64,000 bases of DNA from G963662605 sp963662605. GTDB taxonomy: Bacteria > Bacteroidota > Ignavibacteria > Ignavibacteriales > Ignavibacteriaceae. Below, one piece after another: positions 34,994 through 44,460 of this stretch (the stretch's first letter is position 1; each line of letters begins with the position of its first letter). The stretch is taken from positions 558,001-622,000 of the forward strand of contig OY759785.1 in the NCBI GenBank assembly GCA_963662605.1. Reading direction: 5' to 3'. A program made the position numbers and the translations under genes. The notes below the pieces were generated by a model. That model ran no database searches and was not told where the DNA came from. It saw nothing but the letters and a program-made list of their open reading frames with translations.

Positions 34994-36292
34994 GTGAATA
35001 TTCAATATCCTTCGACCCCGCTTGCTGAGCGGGTGAGGCCGAAACAGTTACAAGATATAGCCGGACAGCAGCATCTGCTTGGTGCCGGCAAACCGATAGC
35101 CATGATGATTGAAACAGATACCGTTTCATCATTCGCGTTATGGGGACCTCCGGGCACGGGGAAAACGACCATCGCGCGATTGATTGCTGAGCGGACGGAT
35201 TCCGTATTTCATCAGATTAACGCCGTATCTTCCGGCGTCAGGGATATTCGTGAAATTATAAAAGAGGCCGCCGGCAACAAGGAACTGGGTAAGAAAACAA
35301 TTCTGTTTATTGATGAGATTCACCGCTTTAATAAATCACAGCAAGATGCTTTACTGGGCGCTGTCGAATCGGGGACCATCATCCTTATCGGTGCCACCAC
35401 AGAAAATCCATCATTCGAGATTATCTCGGCTCTTCGCTCCCGCCTGCGCATTTATGTTTTGGAAGCATTGCAGCAGGAGGATTTACACAACATCATCCGG
35501 CACGCAATTGAAACCGATGAATTTTTAACCAAGTATAAAATAGCCATACAGAATGAGGACTTTCTGATATTTCTTTCAGGAGGTGATGCAAGAGTACTGC
35601 TAAACATTCTTGAGGCCTCGGTTTTGTATGCGTTGTCGAAAGATAATACAGAAGAAGTTGTTTTAGATAAAGATGTGTTCGAGACCGTCATCCAGAAGAA
35701 GAATATTTTATACGATAAAGGCGGCGAAGAGCACTACAATATTATTTCTGCATTTATCAAAAGTGTGCGCGGCAGCGACCCTGACGCCGCTCTATACTGG
35801 ATGGCTCGCATGATTGAAGGCGGAGAGGATCCGCTGTTTATCGCTCGAAGATTGGTGGTTCTTGCTTCCGAAGATATCGGCAACGCGTCACCAAACGGAC
35901 TTGTACTCGCCGAAGCTTGTTTTTCCGCGATAGAAAAAATCGGTATGCCGGAAGCCCGTATCATTCTGGCTCAATGCGCAACGTATCTTGCATCATCACC
36001 AAAAAGCAACGCAGCATATCTGGGCATTGATGCGGCGCTGCGTGACGTCCGCGAAAAGCCTTTATACCAGGTGCCGATACATTTACGCAACGCGCCGACC
36101 GGATTTATGAAAAATCTCGGCTATGGCAAAGAGTATAAGTATGCACATGATTTTGAAAATCACTTTGTTGAAGAAAACTATCTGCCGGAAGAGCTGAAGG
36201 GGAAGCAATATTATCATCCCACGGCAATAGGGCAGGAAAAGAATTTACGCGACCGGCTTATGTCGCTGTGGAAAAAACTGAAGAAGTATTAG
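34994..36292 (+). CDS. rarA: RarA (MgsA), replication-associated AAA+ recombination protein
   Basis: 432 residues, starting with GTG at 34994, nine bases after the amylase stop. AAA+ motifs: PLAERVRPKQLQDIAGQQHL, Walker A WGPPGTGKTTIAR, Walker B LFIDEIHRFNKSQQDALL, sensor IGATTENPSFEI, and the C-terminal tetramerisation part (DPDAALYWMARMIEGGEDP, YLGIDAALRDV, GYGKEYKYAHDFE). It acts in the cytosol at stalled replication forks. Its place at the end of a carbohydrate operon is probably positional. Confidence 0.96.
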   Translation: MNIQYPSTPLAERVRPKQLQDIAGQQHLLGAGKPIAMMIETDTVSSFALWGPPGTGKTTIARLIAERTDSVFHQINAVSSGVRDIREIIKEAAGNKELGKKTILFIDEIHRFNKSQQDALLGAVESGTIILIGATTENPSFEIISALRSRLRIYVLEALQQEDLHNIIRHAIETDEFLTKYKIAIQNEDFLIFLSGGDARVLLNILEASVLYALSKDNTEEVVLDKDVFETVIQKKNILYDKGGEEHYNIISAFIKSVRGSDPDAALYWMARMIEGGEDPLFIARRLVVLASEDIGNASPNGLVLAEACFSAIEKIGMPEARIILAQCATYLASSPKSNAAYLGIDAALRDVREKPLYQVPIHLRNAPTGFMKNLGYGKEYKYAHDFENHFVEENYLPEELKGKQYYHPTAIGQEKNLRDRLMSLWKKLKKY

Positions 36293-36305
36293 GCAGATAA
36301 TTATA

Positions 36306-36350
36306 TTTAAAACAAAACAGGATTCTTTCGGAATCCTGTTTTGTTTTAAA
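36306..36350. terminator. Strong bidirectional terminator
   Basis: A perfect 20-bp stem (36306-36325 with 36331-36350, core AACAGGATTC / GAATCCTGTT) with loop TTTCG, A/T-rich at the base on both sides. It separates convergent rarA (+) and the DUF4919 gene (-). Confidence 0.85.
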
Positions 36351-36371
36351 TAGCCGTATCAGACACTCTTA

Positions 36372-37094
36372 TTATTTTTTAGTATGCGCCTGTTCGTACT
36401 TAAAGGGAATATCTATATTGAAATAAATAAAGAACTGTTCCTTCCCGAATCTGTTTTTCACGTCATAAATAGCAAAATGATGCCCGTCAACCTCGGCCGT
36501 CTTTCTTGATATCGCACGCAACCCGATTGCTGTTAAAAAGGGGACTTCTTCATCCGTTGAGATAACGATAAACGCGGACTTTGGCGCCTCTCCGTTTCCC
36601 GTTGATTGAATAGCCCGGGCAAATCCGTCAAAAATCATCGAGTGATAATTTGAGCGGGTACTGTCGCGCATTTGATTTAATAAATTGCAATTCATCAGGT
36701 GCGCGTTAAGACTGAGAAAATTTCTTTTCAATATTGAGTCTACTATTGCAGAAGCCGCGGTATACTTTCTGATGCCGATCAGTTTTCCTGCCTCCTCGAA
36801 CAAACCCTTTTCAACCGAATCAACCGGATTGTATCCGGGCGTTACGGTATAGGCCATGCGAAGTTTGTAAAAATTTGTCTTATTGTATTTCTTCAGGCTG
36901 TCGAGAAGCTTTTCGTAATCCTTCACGGAATAGCGGGAGATGTAGTCAATCGCATTGTAGTTTGAAAACTCCGTTTTTGTTGTATCGGCCTTCTTTTTCC
37001 CGCTGCTCAAACGAATCACCTTTGGTTTCTCAGCTTGTCCGAATAGCATTGCCGCAACAACAACGATTAATATGAGTGTAAACGATTTTTTCAT
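36372..37094 (-). CDS. DUF4919-like secreted protein
   Basis: 240 residues from ATG 37094, where a signal peptide starts (MKKSFTLILIVVVAAMLFGQ); an upstream ATG at 37154 would bury it. The mature part has NFYKLRMAYTVTPGYNPVD and a helical, TPR-like middle (LIGIRKYTAASAIVDSILKR, LNAHLMNCNLL), as in DUF4919 proteins of Bacteroidota. The end contains AIYDVKNRFGKEQFFIYFNI. Function unknown; probably periplasmic. Confidence 0.7.
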   Translation of the reverse strand: MKKSFTLILIVVVAAMLFGQAEKPKVIRLSSGKKKADTTKTEFSNYNAIDYISRYSVKDYEKLLDSLKKYNKTNFYKLRMAYTVTPGYNPVDSVEKGLFEEAGKLIGIRKYTAASAIVDSILKRNFLSLNAHLMNCNLLNQMRDSTRSNYHSMIFDGFARAIQSTGNGEAPKSAFIVISTDEEVPFLTAIGLRAISRKTAEVDGHHFAIYDVKNRFGKEQFFIYFNIDIPFKYEQAHTKK

Positions 37095-37298
37095 AATTAA
37101 GTTTTCCGTTTCCTTAAGAAAGAGTATTTCAGCAGGCAATTTAATAAAATTCATTATCTGAATAAAGATTATACAAAATTACCTCGTGACTTATAGTTGA
37201 AAAACGGCACAAGATCGTTCATTTCATGCTAAAAACGGACAAAAACACAACAACAATAATGAAAGACGAATCATTTAAAGAAAATGTTCATTTTTCGC

Positions 37299-37329
37299 TT
37301 GACAAAGGCTTCCGGATTTCTTAAATTTG
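37299..37329 (+). promoter_or_regulatory. Promoter of the tetR-efflux operon
   Basis: TTGACA (37299-37304) and TAAATT (37322-37327) are 17 bases apart. The same bases read TTG and TAAATTTG, fitting the Bacteroidota -33/-7 pattern (TAnnTTTG). It lies about 30 bases before the tetR ATG. Confidence 0.6.
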
Positions 37330-37348
37330 AATAGTGGTTCAATATTCA
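37328..37348. promoter_or_regulatory. Candidate TetR operator
   Basis: TGAATA-N9-TATTCA, an inverted repeat directly after the -10/-7 element and covering the expected transcription start. This is where an autoregulating TetR protein would bind. Confidence 0.4.
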
Positions 37349-37361
37349 TTTGGAAAGACAT

Positions 37362-37949
37362 ATGAGAGTAAGAGAAGGTAACAAGGAAAAAGCAATCATT
37401 GAAGCGGCCGTAAAGGTCATAGCTGAAAATGGTTATTACGGTGCAAAGATTCACAAGATCGCCGAGCTCGCAGGCGTAGCAACCGGAAGCATTTACTCAT
37501 ATTACGAAAACAAACTGCAAATAATTTTTGCAATTTTCGACAATGTGTGGAAAGAGCTTTATGGTAAACTGGAGTTAGTTGAACAGGACGCGAGCATATC
37601 ACCATCCCAAAAACTGGAAGCGCTGATTGATCTTGTATTTAACTTGTTCACGGAAAATCAGGATCTCGCACTCGTGTTCGCGCACGAACAGAATGTGCTC
37701 ATCCGCGATTATCCCGATAGATTCACACCGTACTTTGAAAAGTTTATTCAAACCGGACAAGATATCATTTCGCAGGGAATTGCTTCCGGTGTATTTAACC
37801 CGTCGGTTAATGTTTTTATTTTAAGAAAATATTTGATGGGCGGAATCAGCGGATGTATACAGGCATGGGCACTTGATCCGGCCGGCTACTCGCTTGCCGA
37901 GATTCGCGATCAGTTAAAACTGCTTGCACACAAAGGCGTTAATCTTTAA
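37362..37949 (+). CDS. TetR-family transcriptional regulator
   Basis: 195 residues from ATG 37362, with GGAAAG just upstream (a TTG at 37350 is less likely). The N-terminal helix-turn-helix reads KIAELAGVATGSIYSYYENK, followed by a ligand-binding helical domain (LEALIDLVFNLFTENQDLALVF). It probably represses the exporter genes that follow after about 70 bases, and itself through the inverted repeat in its promoter. Confidence 0.92.
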   Translation: MRVREGNKEKAIIEAAVKVIAENGYYGAKIHKIAELAGVATGSIYSYYENKLQIIFAIFDNVWKELYGKLELVEQDASISPSQKLEALIDLVFNLFTENQDLALVFAHEQNVLIRDYPDRFTPYFEKFIQTGQDIISQGIASGVFNPSVNVFILRKYLMGGISGCIQAWALDPAGYSLAEIRDQLKLLAHKGVNL

Positions 37950-38022
37950 TCAAGTAAACAGGTTTTAGACGGTTAAAATCCGGAAAATGAAATTTATAAA
38001 AAACTATGGGCTTAATTGAAAC

Positions 38023-39522
38023 ATGATTCATATATCAAAAATAATGAGAAACGATGCTGCGCTAAAGCTGATTCCGGTGCTCTGTTTGATTTTCGGAATA
38101 ACAGCCTACCCACAGCATCTGACCTTGCAGCAAGCCGTTACTCTTGCAAAAGGTCACGATCCGCGCATAAAACAATACGCGGAAAAAGTTGAACAGAAGA
38201 AGGCGGGCAAATTAGAATCCTGGGGAAACTTTCTCCCGTCGGTTCAATTTGATGCGACATACAATCACTTTGATGACCCGTTAACAATGGATTTAAATCC
38301 GATCCGCGATGTCATTGTCAATGTGCAGGCACAGAACATGGTGCAGTTTAAAAACATCAGCACTATTCTGGCCGGAGGTGCTCCTCTTAGTGCGGCACAG
38401 CAAGCTGCGGTTTTTAACGCGAGCAAAACAGGTCTGTATGCACAGATACCGTCGTTCCAGGAAGAACTTAAAAGACAAGATAACAAGTATTTAACCTTTA
38501 CCGCAGTTCAACCTCTTTTCCTCGGTGGAAAATTATTAGCGGCAAAAAATGCTGCGAATGATGAACTGGCAGCCGCTCAGATTGAAGCGAAGCGGATTGA
38601 AAATGACGTTACCAAAGAAACAAGTGAAGCGTATCTTGGGTGTGTGTTATTGAATGATGTCATTCGTGTCCGTGGAAGTGTTCTGCAGGCGGTGAAAAAA
38701 CATCGCGACCGGGCGAACAAATTATACGTTGAAGGAATGATACCAAAGTATCAGCTGCTCCGCGCAGAAGTCGCAGTAGCAGAGGCTGAACAGAATTTAA
38801 CAGATGATCAAGCGAAGCTTGATGTCGCTCTTACGGTATTGAAAGAATACACAGGCATCAATGCGGCTGACAGCGTGACCGTAACAGAAACGCTGATCTA
38901 TCATCCGGCAAATTATACGCTTGATGATTTGAAAGAGCAGGCAATGACCGATCAGCCATACTTGCAATATATAGATAAGAAAAAAGATGCTGCTGGTGAA
39001 AACTACGCGGCAATCCGCTCAAACTTCCTGCCTTCGATATTTGCATTCGGAAAATATGAAGCATTGCCGGAGTACCTTTCCGCTCTTGAACCCCGCTGGG
39101 TTGTCGGTGTAAAATTGCAGTACAGTCTCTTTAACGGTTTTAAAGATTATGAAAAATTACAGGCGGCCGATCATCTCGAAAGCGAAGTTGCTTTTCTGAA
39201 GAAAGATACCGAACAGAAAATATCAATCTGGTTGAATAAAGCATATCAGCAGAAAAATGCAGCAAAGTCGCGTTACGACAAGCTGGGAACTAATGTTGAT
39301 CTTGCAAATGAAAATCTGCGGGCGGCAGAAAAACGCTTTGAAGCCGGTTCGGGAATTACGCTTGAGGTAATTGATGCAACGGTTCTTTTGGAAAAGACAA
39401 CCGTTGACCGCTGCAATGCATTATATGATTATGATAGAAACGTATTGGATATGCTGACGGCAGCTGGTCACACACAACAATTTATAGAATTTTGGAATCA
39501 AGAGGTCAAAAATGAAAAATAA
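38023..39522 (+). CDS. TolC-family outer-membrane efflux protein
   Basis: 499 residues with a signal sequence (LKLIPVLCLIFGITAYPQ) after a short N-region. The outer-membrane-efflux repeats are visible: LTLQQAVTLAKGHDPRIKQY at the start and long helices with AEAEQNLTDDQAKLDVAL and ENLRAAEKRFEAGSGITLEVIDA. It forms the trimeric exit duct for the exporter encoded downstream; the HlyD gene overlaps its end by 11 bases. Confidence 0.92.
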   Translation: MIHISKIMRNDAALKLIPVLCLIFGITAYPQHLTLQQAVTLAKGHDPRIKQYAEKVEQKKAGKLESWGNFLPSVQFDATYNHFDDPLTMDLNPIRDVIVNVQAQNMVQFKNISTILAGGAPLSAAQQAAVFNASKTGLYAQIPSFQEELKRQDNKYLTFTAVQPLFLGGKLLAAKNAANDELAAAQIEAKRIENDVTKETSEAYLGCVLLNDVIRVRGSVLQAVKKHRDRANKLYVEGMIPKYQLLRAEVAVAEAEQNLTDDQAKLDVALTVLKEYTGINAADSVTVTETLIYHPANYTLDDLKEQAMTDQPYLQYIDKKKDAAGENYAAIRSNFLPSIFAFGKYEALPEYLSALEPRWVVGVKLQYSLFNGFKDYEKLQAADHLESEVAFLKKDTEQKISIWLNKAYQQKNAAKSRYDKLGTNVDLANENLRAAEKRFEAGSGITLEVIDATVLLEKTTVDRCNALYDYDRNVLDMLTAAGHTQQFIEFWNQEVKNEK

Positions 39523-40486
39523 AAAACTTATTGCAGGCTTAATCGGTGCCGCCGTTGTAATTATCATAGGCTTTCTGATATTCGCGGACTCCTCGAATAC
39601 AGAAGTGTTGACAGGGTTGGTGGAGACTAATGAAATTGATGTATCATCAAAAATACCCGGACGTATTGACAAGTTATTGGTCAGTGAAGGTGATATGGTA
39701 CACAAAGGTGACACGTTGATAATTCTTGAAAGCAAAGAATTTGATGCGAAACTCGGACAGGGTAAAGGACTGGTTGGCGCGGCGCTGTCAAAATATCAGA
39801 TGGCGAGCAATGGCGCACGTCCCGAAGAGATTGATGCCGCAAAGAATCTTTATTTGCAGGCAGGTGAGCAGTATAATCTGGCGCAAAAAACCTATAATCG
39901 TGTCCAAAAACTTTTTAAAGATGAAGTAGTATCCGCCCAGGAACGCGATCAGGCGGAAGCGCAGTTCAATGCAGCCAAAGCACAAATGGATGCTGCGAAA
40001 GACCGGTATGATATGGCAAAAAAAGGTGCACGCGTTGAAGAGATTGCCGGAGCAAAAGCACTTTATGAACAGGCCGAAAGTGTCTACAGTGAAATAGATG
40101 CATATCACAAAGAATTGTATATCAAGAGTCCGGTTGACGGCGAGATATATAAAAAATTAAATGACGCCGGTGAGATTATTTCTGCCGGATATCCGGTAAT
40201 CACGATAGTTGACCCGAACGATTACTATGTAACATTCAATGTTAAGGAGGATCTGCTCCCGAAATTTAAGAATGGTGCTTCGGTTCAGGTTGAAATTCCG
40301 GCGCTTGATAAAAAAGTAGATATGAAGATTTATTACATCGCTGCTATGGCTGATTATGCCACATGGAAAGCAACGCACGAAAAAGGTTCATTCGACTTAA
40401 AGACATTTGAAGTGCGGGTGAAACCGGAAAACAAAATTGACGGACTGCGTCCCGGTATGACGATTCGTGTAACGGTAAAGAAATAA
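39512..40486 (+). CDS. HlyD-family periplasmic adaptor (YbhG-like)
   Basis: 324 residues. One N-terminal membrane anchor (LIAGLIGAAVVIIIGFLIF), a lipoyl-like half IDKLLVSEGDMVHKGDTLII, a long coiled hairpin with two similar blocks (ASNGARPEEIDAAKNLYLQA and AKKGARVEEIAGAKALYEQA), then the second lipoyl half (IKSPVDGEIYKK) and a beta-barrel. It links inner-membrane permeases to TolC. Translation is coupled to the tolC gene. Confidence 0.92.
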   Translation: MKNKKLIAGLIGAAVVIIIGFLIFADSSNTEVLTGLVETNEIDVSSKIPGRIDKLLVSEGDMVHKGDTLIILESKEFDAKLGQGKGLVGAALSKYQMASNGARPEEIDAAKNLYLQAGEQYNLAQKTYNRVQKLFKDEVVSAQERDQAEAQFNAAKAQMDAAKDRYDMAKKGARVEEIAGAKALYEQAESVYSEIDAYHKELYIKSPVDGEIYKKLNDAGEIISAGYPVITIVDPNDYYVTFNVKEDLLPKFKNGASVQVEIPALDKKVDMKIYYIAAMADYATWKATHEKGSFDLKTFEVRVKPENKIDGLRPGMTIRVTVKK

Positions 40487-40499
40487 CGAAACGATAATC

Positions 40500-41663
40500 A
40501 TGATAACGATGTATTTAAATGAACTTCGCAGGCTGCTGACCAAGAACACGTACGTTCTGATGATGGTTGTTTTGCCGTTCGTGATGTTCTTCATTTTTGC
40601 GGGCGTGTACACGCGTGGAAGCATCCGTGATTTGCCTATTGTGGTTGTGGATAATGACCATACGGCGCTTTCCCGCACGCTCATCCGTTCGTTCGACGGG
40701 GCGCAGGGATTGAAGGTGACGGATATTCTTGAGTCAATGCCCGATGTAAAACAGGAATTGCTGAGCCGCAGGGTTCATGCTGTTATCGTCATTCCGGAAA
40801 ATCTTCAGGGTGATGTTAAACGCGGAAAACAGACGACAGTAACGGTGTATAAAGCCTCCAACAATCTCATAATTTCAAATGTTATTTTGAGTGATGTTAG
40901 CACCGTCATAAAAACGGTGTCGGCGGGCGCATTGTGGCAGAAGCTGCAAGTAAAAGGTGTCCCCAAAGCAATGGGACTTAATATTGTGAGCGCGCTGAAT
41001 CTCCGGACGAATCCTATGTTTAATCCATATTACAATTATGCCGAGTTTATGGTTCCGCCTCTCTGCCTCGCCGCGCTGCAAATGATCGTTCTTATTGCGG
41101 CTGTGCTGTCAGCATATGATAGTTTCGAGAATGACGGACTTGAACATCCTGAGGAATTTGACAAGCGGCATGTAGTGAAATCGGTGCTGGGAAAATATTT
41201 TGCGCACATGTCAATATACGCGGTAATCATTCCCGCGCTGTACCTGATTTTCAGGTACGGCTTCGGCTTGATGCTGCATCAAACATGGACTACCTACGCT
41301 ATGCTGCTTCTGTTTGTGAGCGGTATGTATTTTATCGGCGCACTTGTCGGGTTGTGGGTGAAGAACCGGTTTTTCGGAGTCGAGATAGCCGTATTTCTTA
41401 CAACACCGGGATTCGTTTTTGCCGGTTATTCTTTCCCGATAAGCGCGATGCCGGGAATACTTGCCGGCGCCGCAAAAATTTTTCCAATGACAATTTCCTT
41501 AGCTGCTTTTATTAAAACCGCGTATATGGATGCTCCGTATATAGCTTATAAAAGCGAACTGATTACGCTGACACTTATTGCCGCGATTTCGTCGGTCTTG
41601 TATATGCTTTCATTATTTGTATTTATCAAGAAACAGAGAGCTGCCGATGTCAATGCTGCTTAA
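40500..41663 (+). CDS. ABC-2 type permease (first of a pair)
   Basis: 387 residues: a membrane segment at the N-terminus (TYVLMMVVLPFVMFFIFAGV), a large extracytoplasmic domain (about 45-175, with VVVDNDHTALSRTLIRSFD), then five more membrane segments from about 180 (PPLCLAALQMIVLIAAVLSA). This is the ABC2_membrane_3 / YbhS-YbhR architecture. It pairs with the next gene. No ATPase gene accompanies it. Confidence 0.88.
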   Translation: MITMYLNELRRLLTKNTYVLMMVVLPFVMFFIFAGVYTRGSIRDLPIVVVDNDHTALSRTLIRSFDGAQGLKVTDILESMPDVKQELLSRRVHAVIVIPENLQGDVKRGKQTTVTVYKASNNLIISNVILSDVSTVIKTVSAGALWQKLQVKGVPKAMGLNIVSALNLRTNPMFNPYYNYAEFMVPPLCLAALQMIVLIAAVLSAYDSFENDGLEHPEEFDKRHVVKSVLGKYFAHMSIYAVIIPALYLIFRYGFGLMLHQTWTTYAMLLLFVSGMYFIGALVGLWVKNRFFGVEIAVFLTTPGFVFAGYSFPISAMPGILAGAAKIFPMTISLAAFIKTAYMDAPYIAYKSELITLTLIAAISSVLYMLSLFVFIKKQRAADVNAA

Positions 41664-42813
41664 CAGACTGATAACGATAATGAAGCGCGAGTTGAGACTT
41701 ATCGCGCACGATAGCGATCTGATAATGATATTGCTCATTGCTCCATTATTCTATTTAATTTTTTACGGCTCGTTTTATTATAACAAAGCCGAATCTAAAA
41801 TTCCGGTCGCCCTCGTTGATCTGGATCGGTCACTTTCATCAAAGCGTCTGGCCTACGAGATAAATTCACATTCAATGCTTTCCGTACCTTTGGTAACGGG
41901 AAATTTTGAAGAGGCAAGACAAGCTTTGTATAAAAGAGATGTGTTTGCCGTTATGGTCATTCCGAAAGATTACGAGCGTGATGTGAAAACCGTTAAGGGT
42001 GGAAACATGAACGTTCTTTTGAATAACACGCAGTTTCTGGTTTCGAATGACATTAACCGCGCAATAAATGACATCAAGGCATACCACGACAAGGCTTCTG
42101 CTGAGCATTTTATTGAGATGAGCGGTGTTTCCGGTGAGAATGCACAGTATTTAAGTGAACCGATTCACCCGGAAATCAAGCCTTTATTCAATGCGGGCGA
42201 TAACTATGGTGGTTTTCTTTTGCCGGGATTGTTCATCCTTATTTTACAGCAGACATTGTTCATCGGATTGGGAGAAAGTGTCGGCAAAGAGCGGGAAACA
42301 AAAACCTTCAGCGAGTTATATAAAATATCCGGGAAAAATGTTTCCGTACTCATGATGGGTAAGGGATTGTTCTATATTATTCTTTTTACGGTCTATACTT
42401 TTTTTGTCCTTCTGGCCGCTTATCCTTCGTTCAAAATAGGCTTCAACGGAAACCTGCCGGTATTTATCGGGATGATGATATTATTCCTGATTACCCACGT
42501 CAGTTTTTCGATGTTCCTTTCATCATTTTTGAAAAACAAACTGCAGGGATTAGTGATAGTTGCTTTCACATCGTATCCGTTCTTTATGGTATCGGGATAT
42601 GTTTGGCCGCTGACATCAATGCCTCCGTTTATTAAGGCGATATCGTATTGCATTCCGGGGAGTCCGTTTTTGCAGAACCTGAATGCGATGATACAGACAC
42701 ACAACAGTTTGCCATTGGTTATTCCGGCTGCGATTCACCTGCTCATTATGTTTGCCGCATATACTCTGCTGAACTACTGGAGATATTCGAAGCTGGAAAA
42801 AGAATCAGAGTAA
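41647..42813 (+). CDS. ABC-2 type permease (second of a pair)
   Basis: 388 residues from ATG 41647, overlapping the previous gene by 17 bases; an upstream ATG at 41578 would overlap far more. Same layout as its partner: first membrane segment LIMILLIAPLFYLIFYGSFY, extracytoplasmic domain with VDLDRSLSSKRLAYEI, and five C-terminal membrane segments including GGFLLPGLFILILQQTLFIGLG. The two permeases probably form a heterodimer. Confidence 0.88.
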   Translation: MSMLLNRLITIMKRELRLIAHDSDLIMILLIAPLFYLIFYGSFYYNKAESKIPVALVDLDRSLSSKRLAYEINSHSMLSVPLVTGNFEEARQALYKRDVFAVMVIPKDYERDVKTVKGGNMNVLLNNTQFLVSNDINRAINDIKAYHDKASAEHFIEMSGVSGENAQYLSEPIHPEIKPLFNAGDNYGGFLLPGLFILILQQTLFIGLGESVGKERETKTFSELYKISGKNVSVLMMGKGLFYIILFTVYTFFVLLAAYPSFKIGFNGNLPVFIGMMILFLITHVSFSMFLSSFLKNKLQGLVIVAFTSYPFFMVSGYVWPLTSMPPFIKAISYCIPGSPFLQNLNAMIQTHNSLPLVIPAAIHLLIMFAAYTLLNYWRYSKLEKESE

Positions 42814-42840
42814 AAAATCAAATTAGTGGTATAAAAAAAA

Positions 42841-42864
42841 GCCGTCCCGAAACTCCGGGACGGC
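42841..42864. terminator. Bidirectional terminator
   Basis: GCCGTCCCG-AAACTC-CGGGACGGC, a 9-bp stem preceded by eight A and followed by five T. It separates the exporter operon (+) from the OmpA gene (-). Confidence 0.85.
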
Positions 42865-42889
42865 TTTTTGCTATAGTATGATAGTCGTA

Positions 42890-44374
42890 TTACTTCACAC
42901 GAATGATAGAGACTCTTCTGTTTTGTGAGCGGCCGTCTTCGGTGCTGTTTTCAGCAACCGGGAAGTCCGAACCCAAACCGCGAACGGTGAAGCGTTCTTT
43001 CTGTAATCCTTTCGATACGAAATATTTCTGAACTGCCTGCGCTCTTGCAAGTGATAACTTTTTGTTCTTATCCTTGGCACCGACATTATCCGTGTGGCCT
43101 TCGATAATCCATGTTGATTGCGGATTATCTTTCATTATTTTAACCAACTGATCGAGAACGGCAGATGCTGCTTTAAGCAATACGGATTTTCCGGTAGCGA
43201 ATGATGTTCCGGCACTGAGAACGATTTCTTTTTCAACCGGGACTTCCTTAATGACAGGAACTTCGCGAATAACTTCGACTTTTTCTTTGACAAGCGGACA
43301 GCCGAAATTGTCTACCTGCACGCCTGCCGGTGTGTTCGGGCATTTATCCATATAATCCGGAACTTTATCACCGTCGGAATCCAGCGGGCATCCGTGAATA
43401 TCAACCGAGGCACCCTTCGGAGTGTTCGGGCACTGATCGAGATAGTCCGGTACGCCGTCACCGTCGGAGTCTTTCGGGCAACCGTATTCATCTACCGCTA
43501 TACTATCTCTGGTTCCGGGGCACATGTCAATGTAATCGGGAACGCCATCGTGATCAGAATCGAGCGGACAGCCGTTTTCATCTACTTTAACGCCTTCCGG
43601 AGTTAATGAGCATTTGTCGCGGTAATCCGGTACGCCGTCGTGATCGAAATCAGGCGGACAGCCGGTTGCGTCGGCACGAATACCGATCGGAGTATCAGGG
43701 CATTTATCCAATTCATCGGGTATGCCGTCATGGTCGGTATCTTTACTTGCATTCAGTGCAATGGATATACCAGCAACGCCGGAAAAATACGCGTCGGTCT
43801 CAGAGCTTTTTTTCAATCCGTCAAGATAATCTTTCTGCCCGATATGAACGCTGCCTGCAATGTTCACCGACATATTATAGGTAATTGCAAAACGGAATCC
43901 AAGTTCACCGATAGCGGAGAATTGCTGTTTTTCGGCGACGGCAATGGCATTACCGTTATCATCTTTCGGAGTAAGCCAGTCGTAGCTTCCGCCTGCAAAG
44001 ATGTATGGAAAAACGACTTCGTTAATTGACAGGCCATACACCAATCCGCCCCCTGCACTTACGACACTTGTGCGGAATTTCGGAGGTATTTTGCCGTTAT
44101 CTTTACCTTTTACATATCCGGCTTCACCAAAGGCGCGAACGCCGAATATACTTGTCGAGTGGAATGGAAAGAAATATTCCACAAGGCCTCTGCCGGTAAA
44201 GTCAATTTGAAGCGCGTCAAATTTATAATCGGTATACGTTACGTTTGGACCAGCTTCAGCCGTAAGAACAACCGTACCGGTGAATGGATGGAATACCGGG
44301 ACATCAAGTCCCTGAGCATGAATGACCGTGGAAGCGAAGAGTACCATGAGAACGAAGGTATAGTATGCTTTCAT
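42890..44374 (-). CDS. OmpA-family outer-membrane protein with thrombospondin type-3 repeats
   Basis: 494 residues: signal peptide (YYTFVLMVLFASTVIHAQ), an N-terminal beta-barrel of about 190 residues, five Ca-binding type-3 repeats (units such as DSDHDGVPDYIDMCP, about 212-375), a short EVIREVPVIKEVPVEKE spacer, and a C-terminal OmpA domain (WIIEGHTDNVGAKDKNKKLS and RAQAVQKYFVSKG) that binds peptidoglycan. It tethers the outer membrane to the wall. The repeats give strong mirror-image frames on the other strand, which are not genes. Confidence 0.93.
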   Translation of the reverse strand: MKAYYTFVLMVLFASTVIHAQGLDVPVFHPFTGTVVLTAEAGPNVTYTDYKFDALQIDFTGRGLVEYFFPFHSTSIFGVRAFGEAGYVKGKDNGKIPPKFRTSVVSAGGGLVYGLSINEVVFPYIFAGGSYDWLTPKDDNGNAIAVAEKQQFSAIGELGFRFAITYNMSVNIAGSVHIGQKDYLDGLKKSSETDAYFSGVAGISIALNASKDTDHDGIPDELDKCPDTPIGIRADATGCPPDFDHDGVPDYRDKCSLTPEGVKVDENGCPLDSDHDGVPDYIDMCPGTRDSIAVDEYGCPKDSDGDGVPDYLDQCPNTPKGASVDIHGCPLDSDGDKVPDYMDKCPNTPAGVQVDNFGCPLVKEKVEVIREVPVIKEVPVEKEIVLSAGTSFATGKSVLLKAASAVLDQLVKIMKDNPQSTWIIEGHTDNVGAKDKNKKLSLARAQAVQKYFVSKGLQKERFTVRGLGSDFPVAENSTEDGRSQNRRVSIIRVK

Positions 44375-44460
44375 AATGACTCCGTTTATTAGCTATTCGG
44401 TATTTTAGAATAGTAAATTAATTAATAAATTGATACAAGTAAAAACGTTATTCTCAAAGA

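Noticed and set aside
43330..44029. Several plus-strand frames opposite the OmpA gene
   Set aside because: They are reverse readings of the thrombospondin type-3 repeats.
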